Made by a program: the position numbers and the translations under genes. The notes beneath the pieces were generated by a model that had not been told where the DNA came from, did no database searches, and saw nothing but the letters and a program-made list of their open reading frames with translations. Shown here in pieces: positions 37,704 through 45,948 of a stretch of DNA of 64,000 nucleotides (the stretch's first letter is position 1; each line of letters starts with the position of its first letter). Origin of the DNA: Prevotellaceae bacterium UBA1075. Lineage in GTDB: Bacteria; Bacteroidota; Bacteroidia; Bacteroidales; Bacteroidaceae. Location: assembly GCA_002316015.1 (NCBI GenBank), contig DCCS01000040.1:134905-198904 (forward strand). The letters are read 5' to 3'.

Positions 37704-37741
37704 CCCCGCCCGTGTGGCACGCCCGCGCCACACGGGCGGGG
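37704..37741. repeat. Perfect 15-bp GC-rich inverted repeat
   Basis: CCCCGCCCGTGTGGC (37704-37718) and GCCACACGGGCGGGG (37727-37741) are exact complements with an 8-nt loop. It is located between two divergent genes, where a terminator is not expected. Confidence 0.8.
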
Positions 37742-37824
37742 CGGAAGACACGCGCTGCCCGGAGCATGAGTTTCCGCCTGTAGAGAAAAGGGGGAAGATC
37801 CTTCCCCGTTTCACAAAAAGGGGT

Positions 37825-37832
37825 TAACTTTG
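37825..37832 (+). promoter_or_regulatory. Putative -7 promoter box of the EEP nuclease gene
   Basis: TAACTTTG, an exact TAnnTTTG match, 42 bp upstream of the ATG at 37875. Confidence 0.55.
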
Positions 37833-37874
37833 CGGCAAAAGGAAACAACTCATTCACAAGAACAACAAAACGAC

Positions 37875-38915
37875 ATGAGAAAGACACTCATACTGCTCTG
37901 CCTGCTGGCAGCCGCCATGCCGTCCGCGCTCGCGCAGAAGAAATTCGGATGCTACGCGGTAGGCTTCTACAACCAGGAGAACCTGTTTGACACCATCCAC
38001 GACGCGGGCAAGAACGACTACGACTTCCTGCCCAGCGGTTCGTACCACTGGAACAAGATGAAGTACGAGCACAAGCTCGCCAACATGGCCAGGGTGCTGC
38101 TCGAGCTCGGGCAGGACAAACTCCCCGGCATAGGCGCCAGCGTCATCGGCGTGTCCGAGGTGGAGAACGACAACGTGATGCGCGACCTCACCTCGCAGCC
38201 CGCCATGCGGGAGCGCGGCTTCAAGTACATCCACATCGAGGGGCCCGACAAGCGGGGCGTCGACTGCGCCCTGATCTACAACCCCCGCTTCTTCACTCCC
38301 GTGAAGAGCTGGCTGCAGCCCTACGTCTACGAGGACGGTGACACCACCCACGCCACGCGCGGCTTCCTCACCGTGCAGGGCAAACTGGCAGGCGACGACA
38401 TCACCTTTGTGGTGTGCCACTGGCCCAGCCGCGCGGCGGTGGGCAAATACCGCGACTGGGGCGGCAAGCAGGTGCGCCACATGACCGACAGCATCATGAA
38501 GGCACAGCCCGACATGCGCGTCATCGTGATGGGGGACATGAACGACGACCCCGACAACACGTCGATGGCCAAGTTCCTGGGAGCCAAGAGGAGAATGGAC
38601 CAGGTGGGCAGGCTGGACTTCTTCAACCCCTGGTGGGGCATCCTGCGCGACAAGGGGCAGGGCACACTCTCCTACAAGGGCGGCTGGAACCTCTTTGACC
38701 AGATTGTGCTGAGCCGCAACCTGCTCGATGTGGACAAGAAGAAGGACTACCGCCACCTCACCCTGTACTCCTGGCACATCTTCCGCCGCGACTGGCTCAT
38801 ACAGCAGGAGGGCAAGTACAAGGGCAGCCCCCTGCGCACCACTGCCTCCGGCGTGTGGCTCGACGGCTACAGCGACCACCTGCCCACCGTGGCCTACCTG
38901 GTCAAGGAACTCTGA
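37875..38915 (+). CDS. Exported endonuclease/exonuclease/phosphatase family protein
   Basis: 346 residues from MRKTLILLCLL; signal peptide 1-20. The EEP metal-enzyme motifs are all present: YNQENLFD (E35), IGVSEVEND (E95/E97), RGVDCALIYNP, VCHWPSR (H182), VMGDMNDDPD (D221, N223) and a final GYSDHLP. The family covers DNase I-like nucleases and phosphodiesterases. With a signal peptide it acts in the periplasm or outside. It is divergent from the receptor/OB-fold operon and probably functionally linked. There is no sorting tail, so the periplasm is the likelier place. Confidence 0.88.
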   Translation: MRKTLILLCLLAAAMPSALAQKKFGCYAVGFYNQENLFDTIHDAGKNDYDFLPSGSYHWNKMKYEHKLANMARVLLELGQDKLPGIGASVIGVSEVENDNVMRDLTSQPAMRERGFKYIHIEGPDKRGVDCALIYNPRFFTPVKSWLQPYVYEDGDTTHATRGFLTVQGKLAGDDITFVVCHWPSRAAVGKYRDWGGKQVRHMTDSIMKAQPDMRVIVMGDMNDDPDNTSMAKFLGAKRRMDQVGRLDFFNPWWGILRDKGQGTLSYKGGWNLFDQIVLSRNLLDVDKKKDYRHLTLYSWHIFRRDWLIQQEGKYKGSPLRTTASGVWLDGYSDHLPTVAYLVKEL

Positions 38916-38988
38916 GCCAGAGCGGCAGGCAAAAGCCGCCGGGGAGAAAAAACGCGCCCGCGCGGGACACTATTCCCCATATTTGTGC

Positions 38989-38996
38989 TAATTTTG
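38989..38996 (+). promoter_or_regulatory. Putative -7 promoter box of fba
   Basis: TAATTTTG, an exact TAnnTTTG match, 66 bp upstream of the fba ATG. Confidence 0.55.
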
Positions 38997-39062
38997 CAGT
39001 GCCGCAAAGCATGAGACAGAAAGAAAGAACAGATATTCCAGTATTATTAAAACTTCAAAGCA

Positions 39063-40061
39063 ATGACAAGTTACAAGGAATTGGGCCTGGTGAACACCCG
39101 CGCGATGTTTGCCAAGGCAATCAAGGGAGGCTACGCCATCCCCGCTTTCAACTTCAACACCCTGGAGCAGATGCAGGCCATCGTGCAGGCTTCCGTGGAG
39201 ACCAAGTCACCCGTGATCATGCAGGTGTCCAAGGGCGCGCGCAACTATGCCAACGGCACCATCCTGCGCTACATGGCACAGGGTGCCGTGGAGTACGCCA
39301 AGGAACTGGGCTGCGAGCATCCCCAGATTGTGCTGCACCTGGACCACGGCGACACCTTCGAGCTCTGCAAGGACTGCATCGACCACGGCTTCTCAAGCGT
39401 GATGATTGACGGCTCCTCACTCCCCTACGAGGAGAATATCGCCCTGACAAAGAAGGTGGTGGAATACGCCCACGCGCACGATGTGCCCGTAGAGGCCGAG
39501 CTGGGTGTGCTGGCCGGTGTGGAGGACGAGGTTTCCGCCGCAGAGTCACACTACACCAAGCCCGAGGAGGTCATTGACTTCAGCACCCGCAGCGGATGCG
39601 ACTCCCTGGCCATCTCCATCGGCACCAGCCACGGAGCCTACAAGTTCACCCCCGAGCAGTGCACACGTGACCCCAAGACTGGCAGGCTCGTGCCTCCCCC
39701 ATTGGCATTCGACATCCTGCACGAGATTGAGAAGAAGCTTCCCGGCTTCCCCATCGTGCTGCACGGTGCATCGTCCGTACCCCAGGAAGAGGTGGACACC
39801 ATCAACAAGTACGGCGGCAAGCTGCCCGACGCCGTGGGCATACCCGAGGACCAGCTGCGCGAGGCGAGCAAGAGCGCGGTGTGCAAGATCAACATCGACT
39901 CCGACTCCCGCCTGGCCATGACAGCCGCCATCCGCAAGCACCTTGCCGAGTATCCCGGTGACTTCGACCCCCGCCAGTATCTGAAGCCCGCCCGCGAGAG
40001 TATGAAGAGACTGTACATCCACAAGATTGTGGACGTGCTGGGCAGTGCCAACAAGCTGTAA
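39063..40061 (+). CDS. fba: Class II fructose-1,6-bisphosphate aldolase
   Basis: 332 residues. The zinc-site motif IVLHLDHGDTF (D94, H95) and the later AISIGTSHGAYKF and PIVLHGASSVP blocks identify a class II aldolase. It splits fructose-1,6-bisphosphate into dihydroxyacetone phosphate and glyceraldehyde-3-phosphate in glycolysis and runs in reverse in gluconeogenesis. The gene is single, with its own promoter box and a strong terminator. Confidence 0.96.
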   Translation: MTSYKELGLVNTRAMFAKAIKGGYAIPAFNFNTLEQMQAIVQASVETKSPVIMQVSKGARNYANGTILRYMAQGAVEYAKELGCEHPQIVLHLDHGDTFELCKDCIDHGFSSVMIDGSSLPYEENIALTKKVVEYAHAHDVPVEAELGVLAGVEDEVSAAESHYTKPEEVIDFSTRSGCDSLAISIGTSHGAYKFTPEQCTRDPKTGRLVPPPLAFDILHEIEKKLPGFPIVLHGASSVPQEEVDTINKYGGKLPDAVGIPEDQLREASKSAVCKINIDSDSRLAMTAAIRKHLAEYPGDFDPRQYLKPARESMKRLYIHKIVDVLGSANKL

Positions 40062-40086
40062 CACCCCGCGACTGCGGCATACAGGA

Positions 40087-40130
40087 AAGGGGAGGCCGGA
40101 CACCATGTCCGGCCTCCCCTTCCTCGTTTC
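40087..40130 (+). terminator. Terminator of fba
   Basis: AAGGGGAGGCCGGACA (40087-40102) pairs perfectly with TGTCCGGCCTCCCCTT (40106-40121), a 16-bp stem with a 3-nt loop, 25 bp after the stop, followed by a weak T-rich tract (CCTCGTTTC). Confidence 0.8.
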
Positions 40131-40183
40131 CGCACGGGAGAGGCAAGCCCGCCAAACCAGCGGCACATGCGGAGCCGTCCTGC

Positions 40184-40249
40184 CGCAGCGCGCCGCATCC
40201 GCTATCGCAGCGCGCTGCATCCGCCAACGCAGTGCGCTGCGATGGCACA
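40184..40249. repeat. Three 22-bp GC-rich tandem repeats
   Basis: Units begin at 40184, 40206 and 40228, each opening CGCAG[C/T]GCGC[C/T]GC; the third is diverged at its end. They lie between the converging fba and cation-transporter genes, in a 299-bp gap that otherwise holds only the fba terminator. Confidence 0.7.
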
Positions 40250-40360
40250 TGCAGCCGCATGCGTTTTTGGGGACGGCCGCGGGAGTGTTCACCCGAAGGC
40301 TTGCCTCCACCCCACGCCCACGGCCCCGGAGCGCGCTGGAGGTGTCTTCATGCCCTCGGC

Positions 40361-41251
40361 CTACTCTTCCTTGACAGGCTCCAGGTGAATGATTACATGA
40401 GTCTCCTCGCCAAAGCGCTCCTTGATTCTCCGCTCGATGGCCGTGGCATGGCTGTGCGCCTCGGCCAGCGGCGTGCCGCCCGGCATGCGGGCATGCATCT
40501 CGATGGCCACGCTGTTGCCCATGCGGCGCGTGCACAGGTGGTGTATGCCGCTCACGCCCGGCTCGCTGGCCGCGATGTGCATTATCTCGGCCTCGACCTC
40601 ATCGGGCAGGCTGGCGTCGGTGAGTTCGCTCATGCTCTGCATCACCAGCCTCCACGCGGCTTTCAGGATGAAGAGGCTCACCACGATGGAGGCCAGGGGG
40701 TCAAGCACCGTCCAGCGGTCGCCCAACAGGATGGCCCCGCCTATGCCCGCCACGGTGCCCACCGAGGAGAGCGCGTCGCTGCGGTGATGCCAGGCATTGG
40801 CCACGACAGCCTCCGAGTGGCAGCGCGTGCCCACGCGCACGGTGAAGCGGTAGGCCCACTCCTTGAGAACCACACTGGCCACAGCGGCCGCCAGGGCCAC
40901 CATGCCCGGGGCGGGAAGTGCCTCACCATGGAGCGCGCGCCATGTCTTGCCCACCCCCGAGCAGAATATCATCACGCCCACGGCCAGCAGCGACACGCCT
41001 ATGATGGCCGAGGCGAGGGTCTCGTACTTGCCGTGCCCAAAGTCATGCCCGTGGTCTGCAGGCTTGCTGCCAAGGCGCACAAACACCAGCACCACCACAT
41101 CGGTGGCGAAGTCGGTGAGCGAATGCACGGCATCGGCAATCATCGCGGCCGAGTGGCCGAACACGCCCGCCGCAAATTTGACAACGAGCAGCACCACATT
41201 GATGATGCTGCCCGCGATGGTCACTCTGTAAATGTCCTTTTCTCTGTCCAT
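40361..41251 (-). CDS. Cation diffusion facilitator (CDF) metal efflux transporter
   Basis: 296 residues. There are six membrane helices with the two metal-site helices intact: ADAVHSLTDFATD (D40, H43, D47) and ANAWHHRSDALSS. The C-terminal cytoplasmic domain is ferredoxin-like (GVSGIHHLCTRRMGNSVAIEMHARM). CDF proteins exchange protons for Zn2+, Fe2+ or related ions to move metal out of the cytoplasm; the exact ion is not readable. Confidence 0.93.
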   Translation of the reverse strand: MDREKDIYRVTIAGSIINVVLLVVKFAAGVFGHSAAMIADAVHSLTDFATDVVVLVFVRLGSKPADHGHDFGHGKYETLASAIIGVSLLAVGVMIFCSGVGKTWRALHGEALPAPGMVALAAAVASVVLKEWAYRFTVRVGTRCHSEAVVANAWHHRSDALSSVGTVAGIGGAILLGDRWTVLDPLASIVVSLFILKAAWRLVMQSMSELTDASLPDEVEAEIMHIAASEPGVSGIHHLCTRRMGNSVAIEMHARMPGGTPLAEAHSHATAIERRIKERFGEETHVIIHLEPVKEE

Positions 41252-41400
41252 GGTTGTATGGGACTTTTTTTTGCACTTGTCCGTTTCCTGCCCGCCACGT
41301 CTCGTGCCACCCGCACCTGGCGGGCCCGCATGCGGCGGAACCCTGCGGGCGCGCCCGGTGACCGGACGGCCCCCGCGCCCCCGAACGGGAGGGAGACGCG

Positions 41401-42471
41401 CTACTCCATCACATCCTTGGTGCCGCCCGTGCTCTGGAAGAAGGTCACCTTGGTAGTGGTCTTCTTGTCGAAGAGGAGGTGCGAGAGTATCTCCACGCGC
41501 CCGAACTGCCCCATGGGGGTCTCCAGCGTGCAGTACTCGCGGTCGGAGTCGTAGACGGTGAGCCTGGCCCGCACCGGCACATTATAATATACGCCCTTCT
41601 CCATCTTGGCCTTCTTCTTGGCCACTTGCTCGTCAACCACAGGGGCGGGAAGCGTCTCGGTGCACTTGACACGCACATACACGGGGTCGCCGGCCAGGTC
41701 ATCGGCATCCACCACACCCAGTTTGCGCGAGAAGCGGAACAGGATATCCCGCTCGGTCTCCTGCGTGGGGTCATAGGTCATGGAGAACACCTCGTGGGTG
41801 GTGTGTGTGGTGCCGGCGAAGAGCGAGGTGAGTGCCTGGTCCTGCCGGGCCAGCTGGCTGAGCATGAGCTGCAGTTGCGCCCCGTCCTTAGGGGTGTTGT
41901 CGGCCTCGCCGCGCACCAGCGCGTTGCGGCTCTCGCGTATGTCATAGATTTCCTGCGCGCAGAGTTCGGCCATCTTGGCCACGCTGCCCGCCGCCAGTAT
42001 CTCCTGTGTCATGAAGGAGCGGGGGTCGGCGGGAGCGGGGTCCTGGGACGGCTGAGGCAGGGCGGGCAGGGCGGTCTCCTCGGCATCGGTGTTGATGCTC
42101 AGCAGGATGCCGTCGCGGCTCAGGCCCACCAGCGGAGCCACCGTCTTGCTCTTGAGCCTGATGCTGTATGCCTTGGTCTTGTCGGGCACGCCATAGGGCT
42201 CCAGCGTGACGCTCTTTATCTCCCAGTGCACGCTCTCGGTGGCGGGCACATTCTTGAGGTGCAGGTAGCGCTCGGCATACTTGTGGAAGTCACCAGGCCT
42301 GGTCACGGTCTTGTCGGCCTTGACGGTCACACGAAAGACGGTGCGCGGGAGGAAATAGGAGATTCCCTCCAGCGTGCTGCCGGGCACGAAAGGGGCGACC
42401 TCGGTCTGTGCCTGCGCGCCCAAAGCCACTGCCATGAGCAGGGCCAGAGTCATGTTCCTTGTGATGTTCAT
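41401..42471 (-). CDS. DUF4831 family protein, exported
   Basis: 356 residues from MNITRNMTLALLM with a signal peptide ending GAQAQ. The body (GISYFLPRTVFRVTVKADK near the start; FRFSRKLGVVDADDLAG and a late PMGQFGRVEILS) matches what I recall of DUF4831, a Bacteroidetes periplasmic or outer-membrane family of unknown function. It lies 46 bp after nnrD on the same strand, so the two are likely co-transcribed. Confidence 0.78.
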   Translation of the reverse strand: MNITRNMTLALLMAVALGAQAQTEVAPFVPGSTLEGISYFLPRTVFRVTVKADKTVTRPGDFHKYAERYLHLKNVPATESVHWEIKSVTLEPYGVPDKTKAYSIRLKSKTVAPLVGLSRDGILLSINTDAEETALPALPQPSQDPAPADPRSFMTQEILAAGSVAKMAELCAQEIYDIRESRNALVRGEADNTPKDGAQLQLMLSQLARQDQALTSLFAGTTHTTHEVFSMTYDPTQETERDILFRFSRKLGVVDADDLAGDPVYVRVKCTETLPAPVVDEQVAKKKAKMEKGVYYNVPVRARLTVYDSDREYCTLETPMGQFGRVEILSHLLFDKKTTTKVTFFQSTGGTKDVME

Positions 42472-42517
42472 ATCTTGTCTTACGATTTTTCGGTTTTGCG
42501 GGTGTACGCCCGTCCGT

Positions 42518-43396
42518 TCATCCGGCCTTGTGCAGTTCACTCCATGCCTCGCACAGATGCGCTATGATGTCCCGCGCCAGCATGGCCTCCTGCCCGAGGC
42601 GGCCTGCGGCGCGGTCGCCCGCCGTGGCGTGCAGCCACACGCCCAGACTGGCCGCCTGCCCCGGCTCGTAGCCCTGGGCCAGCAGGCCCGTGACAATGCC
42701 CGTGAGCACATCGCCCGCCCCTGCGGTGGCCATGCCGGCATTGCCCCTGGGGCACAAGTCCACCCGGCCATCAGGGTGGCACACATGGGTGGGATGTCCC
42801 TTGAGCACCACCCACACACCTGCCTCGACGGCAAGGCGGCAAGCTGCCCGCAGGAGTGCGTCGCCGCCGGAGAGGCCGCCCTCACAGGCCAGCAGCCCGC
42901 GGGCCAGCGCAAGCATCTCGCCGCCATGGGGAGTGAGCACGGCGCGCCCGCGCAACAGCCCCACCCACTCCGGGCAGACTGCCAGGACGCGCAGGGCATC
43001 GGCATCCACCGCCAGGGGAAGAGGCGCGGAGAGAGCCAGCACGCTGTGCAGCAAGACGCCGGCATCGGGCCCGATACCCGGGCCAATGCCCACGGCCTGC
43101 CACTGGGAGTAGCCACGCGCGTCGGACGAGGGGGCGTTCACCCCCAGGTGGGGCAACGTCCTCAGCACGGCCTCGGGCACAGACACCTGCACCAGAAGCC
43201 TGTTGCACACGGGCGTGCACACGGTGAGCTTGCCCACCCCGGCACGCAGGCACGACTCGGCCGCCAGCACGGCACAGCCGCCCACGCCCGCGCTCCCCGC
43301 CACCAGCAGGGCATGGCCCATGGTGCCCTTGTGGGCGTCATCGGGCCGCGGGCGCAGCATCCGCGCCATACGCACAGGTGTCATCACGCTTGCCAT
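42518..43396 (-). CDS. nnrD: ADP/ATP-dependent NAD(P)H-hydrate dehydratase, single domain
   Basis: 292 residues if started at the ATG at 43396. The -7 box at 43401-43408 puts the transcript start almost on that codon, so the ATG at 43384 (MTPVRMARM) is an alternative. The YjeF C-terminal (ribokinase-like) domain is complete, with HKGTMGHALLVAGSAG at the start and ATAGAGDVLTGIVTGLLAQG late in the chain. It removes water from damaged NAD(P)H hydrates. The N-terminal epimerase domain (NnrE), commonly fused to it, is missing here. An in-frame extension to 43507 exists but has no supporting features. Confidence 0.88.
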   Translation of the reverse strand: MASVMTPVRMARMLRPRPDDAHKGTMGHALLVAGSAGVGGCAVLAAESCLRAGVGKLTVCTPVCNRLLVQVSVPEAVLRTLPHLGVNAPSSDARGYSQWQAVGIGPGIGPDAGVLLHSVLALSAPLPLAVDADALRVLAVCPEWVGLLRGRAVLTPHGGEMLALARGLLACEGGLSGGDALLRAACRLAVEAGVWVVLKGHPTHVCHPDGRVDLCPRGNAGMATAGAGDVLTGIVTGLLAQGYEPGQAASLGVWLHATAGDRAAGRLGQEAMLARDIIAHLCEAWSELHKAG

Positions 43397-43400
43397 GCTG

Positions 43401-43408
43401 CAAAGGTA
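43401..43408 (-). promoter_or_regulatory. Putative -7 promoter box of nnrD
   Basis: TACCTTTG on the minus strand. It implies a very short or absent leader for nnrD. Confidence 0.5.
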
Positions 43409-43484
43409 CTGCTTTCCACGGTACATGCGCGCCCGCCCCGGCAAGAAAATCACCCCGCAGAGCCTGTCTGTGGGGAAATTTTCA

Positions 43485-43492
43485 TAATTTTG
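43485..43492 (+). promoter_or_regulatory. Putative -7 promoter box of hpt
   Basis: TAATTTTG, an exact TAnnTTTG match, 20 bp before the ATG at 43513. Confidence 0.55.
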
Positions 43493-43512
43493 CGCCACAT
43501 TACACACATGTC

Positions 43513-44061
43513 ATGAGCAGCAGACCAATCATTCAGGTAAAGGACAAGACCTTTGCCATCTCAATTCCCGAAGCAGAGATCCTACAGCGGGTGAAGGCCG
43601 TCGCGTCGCGTATCAACGAGGACTACAAGGGGCAGAGCCCCATATTCCTGGCAGTACTGAACGGGGCATTCATCTTCGCCGCCGACCTCATGAGGGAGAT
43701 TGACCTCCCGTGCGAGATCTCATTCGTGAAACTGACCTCGTACGAGGGGACACACACGACGGGTGCCATACGGGAACTCATCGGGCTCAGCGTGGACATC
43801 ACCGGACGCCCGGTAATCGTGGTGGAGGACATCGTGGACACGGGCATCACCATGGCGCACATGCTGGACACACTCAGGAAGCAGAACCCCAGCAGCATCG
43901 ACGTGTGCACCCTGCTGCTCAAGCCCGGCAAGCTGCAGGCGCAACTGGACATACGCTACTGCTGCCTGGAAATCCCCAACGACTTCATCGTGGGCTACGG
44001 ACTGGACTACGACGGGCAGGGCCGCAACACACGCGACATCTACACGCTGGTGCCCCAGTGA
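43513..44061 (+). CDS. hpt: Hypoxanthine phosphoribosyltransferase
   Basis: 182 residues from MSSRPIIQVKD, just downstream of the -7 box; the frame is open further upstream but crosses the promoter. The PRPP-binding motif is VIVVEDIVDTGITM (101-114), and FLAVLNGAFIFAADL and GYGLDYDGQGRN are family blocks. It salvages hypoxanthine (and guanine) to nucleotides using PRPP. First gene of the hpt-adk-obgE-pgeF-M23 operon. Confidence 0.95.
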   Translation: MSSRPIIQVKDKTFAISIPEAEILQRVKAVASRINEDYKGQSPIFLAVLNGAFIFAADLMREIDLPCEISFVKLTSYEGTHTTGAIRELIGLSVDITGRPVIVVEDIVDTGITMAHMLDTLRKQNPSSIDVCTLLLKPGKLQAQLDIRYCCLEIPNDFIVGYGLDYDGQGRNTRDIYTLVPQ

Positions 44062-44197
44062 GGCCGCGCCCCCCGAAGGCACCGGCACGCAAGCCGGGGC
44101 AAAGCGGCCACAGACCGACCGCCCCGAAAGGAAAGGGGCCTGGGGGGAGGGCGTTTCACACAAGGACTAAACACATTTCCACACAACATACTTGATT

Positions 44198-44776
44198 ATG
44201 AAGAACATCATCATCTTTGGCGCCCCCGGTTCAGGGAAAGGCACCTACAGCGACATGATAGTGAAAAAGTACGGCATGGGCCACATCAGCACCGGCGATG
44301 TGCTGCGCGCACAGATAAAGGCCGAGACCGAACTGGGCAAACTGGCGCAGGGCTACATCAACAACGGGCAGCTCATCCCCGACTCGCTGATGATTGACAT
44401 CCTGGCCAAGACATACGACAGGATGCCCGCAGGCAAGGGGGTCATCTTCGACGGGTTCCCGCGCACCATCGCACAGGCCGAGGCTCTGAAGAAGATGCTG
44501 GCCGAGCGGGGAGACGAGATGGGAGTGATGATAGAGCTGGTGGTGAGCGAGGACATCCTGATGGCACGACTGCTCAACCGCGCCAAGGAACAGGGCCGCG
44601 CCGACGACAACGAGGAGACGATACGCAAGCGCTTCGAGGTGTACAACAGACAGACGGCCCCGCTGGCGGAATGGTTTGAGAAGGAAGGCATACGCCACAC
44701 ATTCCGATGGGCCGACCATCCCTCAAAGGAGGAGATGACAGGAGCCATCTTCGCGTTCCTTGACCAGCTGGGCTGA
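44198..44776 (+). CDS. adk: Adenylate kinase, short form
   Basis: 192 residues from MKNIIIFGAPGSGKG. The P-loop is GAPGSGKG and the AMP-binding region FDGFPRTIAQAEAL. The LID region (LLNRAKEQGRADDNEET) is the short form without the zinc-finger insert, as usual in Bacteroidetes. It balances AMP, ADP and ATP. The stop overlaps the obgE ATG by one base (TGATG at 44774-44778). Confidence 0.96.
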   Translation: MKNIIIFGAPGSGKGTYSDMIVKKYGMGHISTGDVLRAQIKAETELGKLAQGYINNGQLIPDSLMIDILAKTYDRMPAGKGVIFDGFPRTIAQAEALKKMLAERGDEMGVMIELVVSEDILMARLLNRAKEQGRADDNEETIRKRFEVYNRQTAPLAEWFEKEGIRHTFRWADHPSKEEMTGAIFAFLDQLG

Positions 44777-45948
44777 TGGCGGAGTCGAACTTCGTTGACT
44801 ATGTGAAGATATGCTGCCGCTCGGGCAAGGGCGGGCGGGGCTCGGCACACATGCACCGGGCCAAGTATATCCCCAACGGCGGCCCCGACGGAGGCGACGG
44901 CGGGCGGGGCGGAAACGTGTACCTGCGCGCCAACCACAACTACTGGACACTGCTGCACCTGCGCTATGAGCGGCACATTTTCGCGGGGCACGGCGGCAAC
45001 GGCGGGCAGAACCGGAGCACAGGAGCCAAGGGCGAGGACCGCTACATCGATGTGCCATGCGGCACCGTGGCCTACAATGCCGAGACGGGCGAGTACCTGT
45101 GCGACGTGACCGAGGACGGACAGGTGGTGACGCTGCTCAAGGGCGGGCGCGGAGGACTGGGCAACTGGAACTTCCGCACCTCCACCAACCAGGCCCCGCG
45201 ATTCGCGCAGCCCGGTGAGCCCATGCGGGAGATGACCGTCGTGCTGGAACTGAAACTGCTGGCCGATGTGGGACTGGTGGGATTCCCCAACGCGGGCAAG
45301 AGCACGCTGCTGAGCGCACTCTCCAGTGCACGTCCCAAGATAGCCAACTACCCATTCACCACTATGGAGCCGTCACTGGGCATCGTGCCCTACCGCGACA
45401 ACCAGTCATTCGTCATGGCCGACATCCCCGGCATCATCGAGGGGGCGGCCGAGGGGCGCGGGCTGGGACTGAGATTCCTGAGGCACATCGAGCGCAACTC
45501 GCTCCTGCTCTTCATGGTGCCCGGCGACACCGACTCGATAAGCAAGGAGTACGAAATCCTGCTGCGGGAGGTGAGCACCTTCAATCCCGAACTGCTGGAC
45601 AAGCAGCGCGTGCTGGCCATCACCAAGTGTGACCTGCTGGACCAGGAACTCATGGACATGCTGGCCGAGGAACTGCCCCAGGACATCCCCCACGTGTTCA
45701 TCAGCGCGGTGGCGGGACTGGGCATGCAGGAACTCAAGGATGTGCTGTGGCGAGAGCTCAACAGCGAGAGCAACAAGCTGCAGGCCATCGCGCAGGGCGA
45801 GACTCTGGTACACAGGAACAAAGACCCCGAGTGGCTCAAGAGCGAGATGCAGGACGAGGGCGAGGACGAGGAGATAGAGGTACTGGACGGAGACGGACTC
45901 GTGGAGGACATCGACGACCTGGAGGACTACGAGTACGAGGATGAGTAG
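44776..45948 (+). CDS. obgE: GTPase Obg/CgtA
   Basis: 390 residues. The glycine-rich Obg fold (YVKICCRSGKGGRGSAHMHR ... GGPDGGDGGRGGNVY) is followed by a G domain near residue 168 with GFPNAGKST (P-loop), DIPGIIEGAAEGRGLG (G3) and TKCD (G4). An acidic C-terminal tail (DEGEDEEIEVLDGDG ... YEYEDE) completes it. Obg is an essential GTPase acting in 50S ribosome assembly and stress responses. It is coupled to adk upstream and overlaps pgeF by 8 bp. Confidence 0.96.
   Translation: MAESNFVDYVKICCRSGKGGRGSAHMHRAKYIPNGGPDGGDGGRGGNVYLRANHNYWTLLHLRYERHIFAGHGGNGGQNRSTGAKGEDRYIDVPCGTVAYNAETGEYLCDVTEDGQVVTLLKGGRGGLGNWNFRTSTNQAPRFAQPGEPMREMTVVLELKLLADVGLVGFPNAGKSTLLSALSSARPKIANYPFTTMEPSLGIVPYRDNQSFVMADIPGIIEGAAEGRGLGLRFLRHIERNSLLLFMVPGDTDSISKEYEILLREVSTFNPELLDKQRVLAITKCDLLDQELMDMLAEELPQDIPHVFISAVAGLGMQELKDVLWRELNSESNKLQAIAQGETLVHRNKDPEWLKSEMQDEGEDEEIEVLDGDGLVEDIDDLEDYEYEDE

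Larger units (their letters stand above)
37469..37874. other. Divergent intergenic region, receptor / EEP nuclease
   Basis: 406 bp. It holds the promoter box of the nuclease gene, presumably that of the receptor operon (no exact box seen), and one exceptionally strong GC-rich hairpin at 37704-37741. Confidence 0.55.
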
